NCBI GenBank assembly: GCA_002714485.1
Contig: PAXM01000058.1
Span: 1-14,666, forward strand
Length of the DNA: 14,666 nucleotides
Direction: 5' to 3'
Source of the DNA: Acidimicrobiaceae bacterium
Lineage (GTDB): Bacteria; Actinomycetota; Acidimicrobiia; Acidimicrobiales; MedAcidi-G1
Below the pieces are notes generated by a model. That model saw nothing but the letters and a program-made list of their open reading frames with translations, was not told where the DNA came from and ran no database searches. How positions within the stretch are numbered: position 1 is the stretch's first letter; the number at the start of each line of letters is the position of its first letter. Below, in pieces: positions 9,919 through 14,666 of this stretch. Both the position numbers and the translations under genes were made by a program.

Positions 9919-11252
9919 TGACCGACAGGACCACCTCTGACAGCCCCGCCTCTGAACGGGCCTGGGGCTTTCGTACCCGGGCTCTGCACGCCGGGGGGCA
10001 GCCCGATCCGACCACCGGGGCACGGGCCGTCCCCATCTACCAGTCCACGAGCTTCGTGTTCGACGATGTAGCCGACGCAGCAGACCTATTCGCCCTCCAG
10101 AAGTACGGGACGATCTATTCCCGGATCTCCAACCCGACCACCGCGGCCTTCGAGGAGCGGATGGCCAGTCTGGAGGGGGGCATCGGGGCCGTTGCTACGG
10201 CGTCTGGCCAGGCAGCCGAGTTTCTGACCGCCGCGGCGCTGGCTGAGTCAGGTACCAACTTCGTGACTTCCTCGGCCCTGTACGGCGGTACCTACACCAT
10301 GTTTGATACCACGTTGGGTCGCTTTGGTATCGATGCTCGGTTCGTGGACGGTGATGATCCTGACGCCTTTACCGCCCAGATCGATGACGACACCCGGTTT
10401 CTCTACACGGAGGTAATCGGTAACCCGTCGGGGGCCGTGGCCGACCTGGCGGCGTTGGCCGATGTGGCCCATGCCCACTATCTCCCGCTAGTCGTGGACT
10501 CCACGTTCGCCACGCCGTGGCTATGCCGCCCAATGGAACACGGCGCCGACATAGTCGTGCACTCGGCCACCAAGTTCATTGGTGGCCACGGCACCTCGAT
10601 AGGCGGGGTGATCGTCGAGTCAGGTCGGTTCGACTGGGGGAGCGGTCGCTTTCCGCAGATGACCGAACCCAATGCCGGTTACAACGGGCTGCGCTTCTGG
10701 GAAAATTTCGGGGAGTTTGCCTTCTGCACGAAACTACGTGCCGAGCAACTAAGAGATGTCGGGGCATCGCTGTCGCCGTTCAATGCATTCCTGCTGCTGC
10801 AGGGTCTCGAGACGCTGCCCCAGCGAATGACAGAGCATGTGGCCAACGCCCGGACGGTGGCCGAATTCCTGGATGGGCATCCGGCGGTTTCATGGGTGGC
10901 GTGGGCCGGTCTGGCCGATTCCCCCTACCGGGCTCTGGCTGATCGTTATCTGCCCGAGGGACCCGGTGCGGTGTTTACCTTCGGGGTGTCCGACCGGGGT
11001 GAGGGCGGCCGGGCAGCTGGCTCGGCGTTTATCGAACGGCTGCAGTTGGTCAGCCACCTCGCCAATGTTGGTGACGCCCGCACGCTGGTCATCCATCCGG
11101 CGTCGACCACCCACCAACAGTTGTCCGACCAGGCGATGGTGGCCGGAGGGCTGAGCCCCGACATGGTGCGTCTGTCGATCGGCCTAGAGGATGTTGAAGA
11201 CATTCTCTGGGACCTGGATCAGGCTCTAACCGGGACAGGGGGAGCAACGTGA
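9918..11252 (+). CDS. metY: O-acetylhomoserine sulfhydrylase / aminocarboxypropyltransferase (MetY-like, PLP-dependent)
   Basis: This 444-residue Cys/Met-metabolism PLP enzyme catalyses O-acetylhomoserine plus sulfide to homocysteine plus acetate in direct sulfhydrylation. The family start FRTRALHAGGQPDPTTGARAVP is followed by IYQSTSFVFDD, KYGTIYSRISNPT (cofactor-phosphate region of the partner subunit) and ATASGQAAE. The PLP lysine Lys219 lies in HSATKFIGGHG. The C-terminus has VGDARTLVIHPASTTHQQL and SIGLEDVEDI. Length is that of MetY rather than the shorter MetB/MetC enzymes. The start is ATG 9918, sharing a base with the rhodanese stop. The end overlaps the GTG of the CoA-binding gene by 4 nt. 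No metX (homoserine acetyltransferase) is in the window, although it often neighbours metY. No S-box-like leader is visible before the operon. The assignment is strong. Confidence 0.94.
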   Translation: MTDRTTSDSPASERAWGFRTRALHAGGQPDPTTGARAVPIYQSTSFVFDDVADAADLFALQKYGTIYSRISNPTTAAFEERMASLEGGIGAVATASGQAAEFLTAAALAESGTNFVTSSALYGGTYTMFDTTLGRFGIDARFVDGDDPDAFTAQIDDDTRFLYTEVIGNPSGAVADLAALADVAHAHYLPLVVDSTFATPWLCRPMEHGADIVVHSATKFIGGHGTSIGGVIVESGRFDWGSGRFPQMTEPNAGYNGLRFWENFGEFAFCTKLRAEQLRDVGASLSPFNAFLLLQGLETLPQRMTEHVANARTVAEFLDGHPAVSWVAWAGLADSPYRALADRYLPEGPGAVFTFGVSDRGEGGRAAGSAFIERLQLVSHLANVGDARTLVIHPASTTHQQLSDQAMVAGGLSPDMVRLSIGLEDVEDILWDLDQALTGTGGAT

Positions 11253-11773
11253 GCGACACTCCACAGGCCGCCAAGTTGCCGATCGACGGTTGGACTCCAC
11301 CTTCGGCCACGGAACGCCGCAACCTGCTGGACGGCATCCGGTCGGTGGCCATGGTGGGCGTGTCGGCCAACCAGGCCCGACCCAGCAACTTCGTGGCTAC
11401 CTATCTGCTGGGCACCGACTATGAGGTCTACTTCGTAAACCCGATGGCCGACGAGATTCTGGGTCGACCCTGCGTGCCGACGCTGGCCGACCTACCGGTG
11501 GTGCCCGACTGCGTGGACGTGTTCCGTCGATTGGGCGACGTGCCGGACGTAGCCACCGAGGCGGTGGCCGTGGGTGCGGGGATGTTCTGGACCCAGTTCG
11601 GACTGTGGAGCCTCGAGGCGGCCCGGACGGTTCTGGACGCTGGGATGGACCTGGTGATGGACCGTTGTCTCAAGGTTGAACACGCTCGCTTTCACGGCGG
11701 ACTGCACCTCGCAGGCTTCGATACCGGGGTGATCGATTCCCGACGATCTCCAGGCCTGGCAGGCCCTTCGTAG
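11249..11773 (+). CDS. CoA-binding domain protein (YccU/CoA_binding_2 type)
   Basis: This is a 174-residue single-domain Rossmann protein. The nucleotide-binding start is RSVAMVGVSANQARPSNFVA (about 31-50). It is followed by YEVYFVNPMADEILGRPCVPTLADLP (the strand-turn typical of CoA_binding_2 proteins), the CVDVFRR strand, FWTQFGL, and the conserved C-terminal element MDRCLKVEH with Cys140. The fold is related to the CoA-binding domain of succinyl-CoA synthetase alpha. The free-standing family has no settled function. The start is GTG 11249, overlapping the MetY stop (GTGA), with a strong AGGGGGAG ribosome site at 11237-11244 inside metY. Tight coupling to MetY and the sulfurtransferase suggests a part in sulfur-amino-acid metabolism, perhaps handling acetyl-CoA/acetate or a persulfide. 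That is inference. Confidence 0.85.
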   Translation: MSDTPQAAKLPIDGWTPPSATERRNLLDGIRSVAMVGVSANQARPSNFVATYLLGTDYEVYFVNPMADEILGRPCVPTLADLPVVPDCVDVFRRLGDVPDVATEAVAVGAGMFWTQFGLWSLEAARTVLDAGMDLVMDRCLKVEHARFHGGLHLAGFDTGVIDSRRSPGLAGPS

Positions 11774-11920
11774 GCTTCGGTGCTGCGCTAGACGGGGTGT
11801 TCTTGCTGGCCGTTGCCGGACTGTTAATCGTTACTAAGGGCCGGAGCCGTCTGTCTCGGTCTCGTCCGGCGGCCCCCCGGATTTGATCTTGAGGACGCGG
11901 GGCTCGCGAGCAGTCAGATC
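11774..11920. terminator. Convergent intergenic region with weak terminator-like hairpins
   Basis: These 147 bp separate the convergent sulfur and F420 operons and hold no credible gene. On the plus strand AGACGG (11790-11795) can pair with CCGTCT (11847-11852) around an inner CTGGCC/GGCCGG helix. TCCGG (11865-11869) can pair with CCGGA (11877-11881) just before ATTTGATCTT. Neither has a clean U-tract, so intrinsic termination is possible but unproven. A 10-bp palindrome GCTCGCGAGC lies at 11902-11911. Confidence 0.25.
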
Positions 11921-12352
11921 TCAGTGGGGTTCACAGATAACCAGCGGGATGTCCCTGTCTGTCTTCGCTTGATAGTTGTCGTAGTCCGGCCAAGCAGCGA
12001 CTGCCGCCGACCAGCGTTCAGACTTCTCCTCAGGTGAAGCGGTCCGGGCCATCAGGTGGTGGACTTCGGACCGGTCCTGGATGGTGACCTCCGGGTTTGC
12101 CTGCAGGTTGAGATACCAAACGGGATTCAGCGGAGCGCCACCCATGGAGGCCACGACGAGGTAGTCCCTGCCGTCGTGGACCCGGATGAGCGGGGTGCGT
12201 CGTAACTTTCCGGATTTCCGACCGGTGGTGGTCAGGATGATGCACTCGGCGCCGTTGAACTCGAAGCCGTCGTCCCCGTCGGTGGCCAGGTAGCGCTCCA
12301 CGTGGTCTGCAACGGGCTCCCACGGGCTCGGCTCGTACTCAGAAGAAGTCAC
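11921..12352 (-). CDS. Nitroreductase family deazaflavin (F420)-dependent oxidoreductase, Ddn-like
   Basis: This small protein of 143 residues has the split-barrel Ddn/DUF385 family pattern. YEPSPWEPVADHVERY lies near the N-terminus. TTTGRKSGKLRRTPL (41-55) is the basic loop expected to bind the F420 tail, and GGAPLNPVWYLNLQANPEV (71-89) is the family signature. Ddn homologues use reduced F420 to reduce quinones or other electron-poor substrates; the natural substrate here is unknown. The start is GTG at 12352, supported by alignment of EYEPSPW to the usual family N-terminus; the ribosome site is weak (AGGG). It lies 33 bp downstream of the LLM-class oxidoreductase on the same strand, so the two are probably co-transcribed and share the cofactor. 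Family assignment is firm. Confidence 0.92.
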   Translation of the reverse strand: MTSSEYEPSPWEPVADHVERYLATDGDDGFEFNGAECIILTTTGRKSGKLRRTPLIRVHDGRDYLVVASMGGAPLNPVWYLNLQANPEVTIQDRSEVHHLMARTASPEEKSERWSAAVAAWPDYDNYQAKTDRDIPLVICEPH

Positions 12353-12385
12353 GGATCGACCCTATTTGTTCTGTCGCGACTGGGA

Positions 12386-13456
12386 CTATTCCAGCCCCCG
12401 AACCAGGTCCAGCGCCCGGCCGAGCGTGTCAAGTCGGTCCTCGAGGTTCTTGCCTGCTGGGTAGAGACGGATCTGGGAGATTCCGACATCCGCCCAGATC
12501 CTGAGTCGGTCGGCGACCTGTGACTCGGTACCGAGCAGCGTGGTGGCTAGCACCATCTCGCCGGGGATGACCTGAGCCGCCGCCTTCCGGTCTCCGGCAA
12601 GCCAGAGCCGTTGGGACTCGGTGGCCACCTCGGCGAAACCCTGCCGGGCGTAGGCGTCGTTGTAGAAGTTCGTGTCGGCTGACCCCATGCCGCCCAGACT
12701 GAAGGCGAGGCCGCTTCGCCTGGCGTCGACCATGGCGGCCAGTTCCTTTTCGTCCCGAGCGAAGGCCACCTCCGCTCCCTGGCAGAGGTCGAGGTCGGTC
12801 AGTTTCCGGTTAGACCGCGTCGCACCAGCCCTCAGCGACTCGAATGTCGTTGCAGATCCCTCTGGTACGAAGCTGGTACCGAGCCAGCCGTCGGCTAGCT
12901 CCCCTGTGAGCTCGAGCATCTTCGGCGATAGTGCGCCGATATAAATGGGTAGCGGACGATCATCAGTGTCTAGCGAGAGACGTAGAGCCTTACCCTCACC
13001 ATTCGGAAGTGGAAGACGGACCTGCTGGCCGTCCAGAGCCAGCTTTTCACCTGCTTCAGCCAGGCGGACCACCTCGATTGTTTCTCGCATCCGGGTGAGG
13101 GGCTGGGTGAAGGGAATCCCGTGGAGTCCTTCGACTACCTGAGGGCCGGACGCGCCGAGGCCGAGGCTGAATCGTCCGTCGGTAATCCGTTGAAGGGTTA
13201 AAGCGGTCATCGCCGTGTTGGCAGCGGATCGGGCGCCAACTTGGAATACGCCGGCTCCGAAGGTCATACGGCCGACGTGCTGGGACAGGGCAGCGATGGG
13301 GGTAGCGGCGTCGCTGCCCCAAGCTTCGGCCACCCAGCAGTGGTCAATGCCCAGTCGCTCGGCCTCGGAAACCCATTCGGTGAGATTCGGCCAGGGCTCG
13401 GATTCAGCCGTTAGTTGAATGGCGGTCCGCATGGGTTTTCGATCGGCACTCGTCAC
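12386..13456 (-). CDS. LLM-class flavin/F420-dependent oxidoreductase
   Basis: This luciferase-like TIM-barrel protein has 356 residues. The N-terminal strand MRTAIQLTAESEPWPNLTEWVSEAERLGIDHCWVAEAWGSDA is followed by QHVGRMTFGAGVFQVGARSA and ALTLQRITDGRFSLGLGASGPQ. The latter (LGLGxSGPQVVEGxHG) is the pattern of F420-dependent LLM enzymes related to methylene-tetrahydromethanopterin reductase. PIYIGALSPKMLELTGELADGW is typical of the later barrel. The substrate cannot be read. I give the GTG at 13456 as start; an in-frame ATG at 13432 (MRTAIQL) would remove eight residues and begins at the first conserved strand, so it may be the true start. Neither has a strong ribosome site. The next gene downstream is the Ddn-like F420 enzyme. 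The three hairpins upstream could lie in its 5' leader. Confidence 0.9.
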   Translation of the reverse strand: MTSADRKPMRTAIQLTAESEPWPNLTEWVSEAERLGIDHCWVAEAWGSDAATPIAALSQHVGRMTFGAGVFQVGARSAANTAMTALTLQRITDGRFSLGLGASGPQVVEGLHGIPFTQPLTRMRETIEVVRLAEAGEKLALDGQQVRLPLPNGEGKALRLSLDTDDRPLPIYIGALSPKMLELTGELADGWLGTSFVPEGSATTFESLRAGATRSNRKLTDLDLCQGAEVAFARDEKELAAMVDARRSGLAFSLGGMGSADTNFYNDAYARQGFAEVATESQRLWLAGDRKAAAQVIPGEMVLATTLLGTESQVADRLRIWADVGISQIRLYPAGKNLEDRLDTLGRALDLVRGLE

Positions 13457-13496
13457 GGCACTAAGACGCCCTGGGTGGGTGGACGAACGCTATTCT

Positions 13497-13525
13497 CGCC
13501 GGCCATGGGGTTTGGTAGGCCGGCG
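13497..13525. repeat. Stem-loop 1: 8-bp perfect inverted repeat
   Basis: CGCCGGCC at 13497-13504 is the exact reverse complement of GGCCGGCG at 13518-13525, with a 13-nt G/T-rich loop. It has no U-tract on either strand, so it is not a classical terminator. It is the first of three hairpins within about 100 bp. Confidence 0.7.
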
Positions 13526-13527
13526 GC

Positions 13528-13545
13528 GTCGCCCTGATGGGCGAC
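13528..13545. repeat. Stem-loop 2: 7-bp perfect stem with tetraloop
   Basis: GTCGCCC (13528-13534) and GGGCGAC (13539-13545) flank a 4-nt TGAT loop, only 2 nt after stem-loop 1. The compact, GC-rich stem should be stable in RNA from either strand. No run of T follows on the plus strand, and none on the minus strand. Confidence 0.7.
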
Positions 13546-13569
13546 CGCTCGGTGACGGACCGCAAGGAC

Positions 13570-13597
13570 CACTGGCCAAACGCCGATATGGCCAGTG
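13570..13597. repeat. Stem-loop 3: 8-bp perfect inverted repeat
   Basis: CACTGGCC (13570-13577) pairs exactly with GGCCAGTG (13590-13597) around a 12-nt loop. It sits about 115 bp before the Old Yellow Enzyme gene and about 115 bp upstream of the LLM gene start. It could be part of a structured leader, a small RNA or a protein-binding site. Confidence 0.7.
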
Positions 13598-13662
13598 CGC
13601 GGGGGTAGTCGGGAGCATCGATCCCAAGTGCAGCGATCACTGTGAACTCCAGATAGTGGAGA

Positions 13663-13692
13663 TTGATACATTAATTAGCCGTTTGGAAAATT
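13663..13692 (+). promoter_or_regulatory. Possible promoter before the Old Yellow Enzyme gene
   Basis: TTGATA at 13663-13668 is close to a -35 box. After 18 nt, AAAATT (13687-13692) is a poor -10 match (3 of 6 to TATAAT). The region is AT-rich and directly precedes the coding start. Weak prediction. Confidence 0.2.
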
Positions 13693-13710
13693 ACCCGAGA
13701 TCCTGTGACT

Positions 13711-14666
13711 ATGCCGACTGATCAATCTACTGGGATGCTTCTGACCCCAATTGACTTGGGCCCGGTCAATGTGCAGAACAGAGTTGTATCTACAGCCCAC
13801 GGCTCATTTCTTGACTTTTATCGGCCAGGTATAGCTCCCGACCAATACGTTGCCTATCAGGAGCGACGAGCACGCGGCGGCTGTGGCCTGATTGTTTTGC
13901 AAGCAATGCTTGTCCACCGTAGTAGTCAGACAATCGGTCAATGGATGTGGGAACGCGACGATATTCTTCCCAAGTTAGAACTCATGGCAGACCGACTTCA
14001 TAAGAATGGAACACAGGTTTTTGTCCAACTAGCGCACTACGGGGCTCAGTTTCGTTCTGATGGTAATGCTGACTTGATTCCGCTTTGGGGCTTCAGCCCT
14101 ATGTTGTCTCCATCGGGCTGGGAGCCCTCACACGAAATGACAACAGAAGAAGTGGAAGAGGTTTTACAGGGCTACGAACAGACCGCTGCGGTAGCCCTTG
14201 AAGCAGGCCTTGATGGCTTAGAGATTCATGCCGCGCACGGATACCTTCTTCAGCAGTCGTTTAGCCCCTGGGGTAATACTCGATCTGATGAATGGTCTGA
14301 ACCGCTGGGTTTTCTAAATGCTGTTATGCAGCGCGTTCGAAAAGTAGCAGGCTCAGATAAAGCTGTAGGTCTAAGAATTTCTGCTGATGACTACCTCACC
14401 GAACAAGCTGGTGGTCTGGGAGTTGAAGGTCTGACTCGCGTAGCTTCCAAAGCTTGTAGTACTGGATATCTTGACTATCTCACTCATTCTGCAGGTGCAC
14501 GGTCAGCACACTATGCTCGATCTATCGCTAATTACTATGGGGAATCAGGTGCTCTCCTCCCACTTACTGATTCCCTGAAAGAAGTTTCAGCAGGGCTACC
14601 GGTTATTGCGGTAGGAAAGATTCTTACACCAACGCACGCGGAAGAAATTCTACAATCGGGGAGAGC
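13711..14666 (+). CDS. Old Yellow Enzyme-family NADH:flavin oxidoreductase, 3'-truncated by the window edge
   Basis: The frame is open for 318 codons to the window edge. The N-terminus LLTPIDLGPVNVQNRVVSTAH (about 10-30) is the usual start of FMN-binding OYE/2,4-dienoyl-CoA-reductase barrels. FVQLAHYGAQ follows, and the active-site segment DGLEIHAAHGYLLQQSFSP contains His173 and His176. Next come GLRISADDY, DYLTHSAGARS and, at the edge, PVIAVGKILTPTHAEEIL, where FMN-phosphate binding begins. The usual YGGSxENRxRF stretch after the active site is replaced by SDEWSEPLGFLNAVMQRVR. Whether a C-terminal FeS/FAD reductase half follows, as in FadH-like enzymes, cannot be seen. ATG 13711 or the in-frame GTG 13705 is the start; a stop at 13672-13674 limits extension. 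GC content is far lower than in all other genes here (45-60% in the lines counted), with A/T-ending codons, suggesting a foreign origin or an assembly join. Substrate unknown. Confidence 0.88.
   Translation, partial: MPTDQSTGMLLTPIDLGPVNVQNRVVSTAHGSFLDFYRPGIAPDQYVAYQERRARGGCGLIVLQAMLVHRSSQTIGQWMWERDDILPKLELMADRLHKNGTQVFVQLAHYGAQFRSDGNADLIPLWGFSPMLSPSGWEPSHEMTTEEVEEVLQGYEQTAAVALEAGLDGLEIHAAHGYLLQQSFSPWGNTRSDEWSEPLGFLNAVMQRVRKVAGSDKAVGLRISADDYLTEQAGGLGVEGLTRVASKACSTGYLDYLTHSAGARSAHYARSIANYYGESGALLPLTDSLKEVSAGLPVIAVGKILTPTHAEEILQSGR

Larger units (their letters stand above)
13457..13710. other. Divergent 254-bp intergenic region with hairpins and a composition break
   Basis: No gene is supported here. 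A 100-codon frame running through it overlaps the LLM gene antisense, changes composition half-way and has no family look. The left part (to about 13,610) is GC-rich and contains three strong stem-loops listed separately. The right part turns AT-rich from about 13,630 and holds a minor hairpin CTCCA/TGGAG (13647-13651/13657-13661). Regulatory signals for both flanking divergent genes must lie here. Confidence 0.7.

Noticed and set aside
11902..11911. Palindrome GCTCGCGAGC as an operator or attachment site
   Set aside because: A 10-bp GC palindrome is common by chance in DNA of this composition, and nothing nearby supports integration.
13419..13721. 100-codon plus-strand frame spanning the intergenic region
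   Set aside because: Overlaps the LLM gene start and the OYE start, crosses the composition break and hairpins, and has a random Arg-rich translation.

Overview
The window is a dense, high-GC stretch (about 65-72% GC in the lines I counted by hand) of what looks like an actinobacterial chromosome. Codon third positions are strongly G/C. GTG and ATG starts and stop/start overlaps are common. There are two adjacent coenzyme-F420-type enzymes and a TIGR03084 protein, a family known mainly from Actinobacteria. An Acidimicrobiia-like member fits, but that placement is inference. The last kilobase (from about 13,630) is clearly different: about 45-60% GC per line, with A/T-ending codons.

Layout. 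(1) Positions 2-1144, plus strand: the 3' part of pntB, the beta subunit of the proton-translocating NAD(P) transhydrogenase, cut by the window edge. (2) Positions 8933 down to 1176, minus strand: a six-gene operon in which every gene overlaps the next by 1 to 17 nt. The order is acyl-CoA carboxylase carboxyltransferase (beta) subunit, biotin carboxylase/biotin carrier (alpha) subunit, AtuA-family protein, TetR regulator, TIGR03084 family protein, and a LiuC/AtuE-like enoyl-CoA hydratase. The gene set resembles the leucine/isovalerate (liu) and acyclic-terpene (atu) catabolic clusters. In those pathways a 3-methyl-branched enoyl-CoA is carboxylated on the gamma methyl group and the glutaconyl-CoA product is then hydrated. 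No acyl-CoA dehydrogenase or HMG-CoA lyase lies in the window. (3) Positions 8934-9021: an 88-bp divergent intergenic region with an AT-rich core, a candidate extended -10 and repeated GGTAAT motifs. (4) Positions 9022-11773, plus strand: a three-gene sulfur operon with a 3-mercaptopyruvate sulfurtransferase-type rhodanese, O-acetylhomoserine sulfhydrylase (metY-like) and a YccU-type CoA-binding Rossmann protein, again with stop/start overlaps. (5) Positions 13456 down to 11921, minus strand: an LLM-class flavin/F420-dependent oxidoreductase followed by a Ddn-type deazaflavin-dependent nitroreductase-family protein. (6) Positions 13457-13710: a non-coding region with three strong hairpins in about 100 bp and a composition break. 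(7) Positions 13711 to the window end, plus strand: an Old Yellow Enzyme-family oxidoreductase of lower GC, cut by the window edge.

How the genes fit together: the minus operon encodes a biotin-dependent branched acyl-CoA module with its own regulator. The divergent plus operon makes homocysteine and handles sulfane sulfur. I saw no tRNA, rRNA, CRISPR array, insertion sequence or phage gene. I see no clearly new defence or mobile system. The least understood elements are the AtuA and TIGR03084 proteins inside the carboxylase operon, the CoA-binding partner of MetY, and the structured, composition-shifted junction at about 13,500-13,700.
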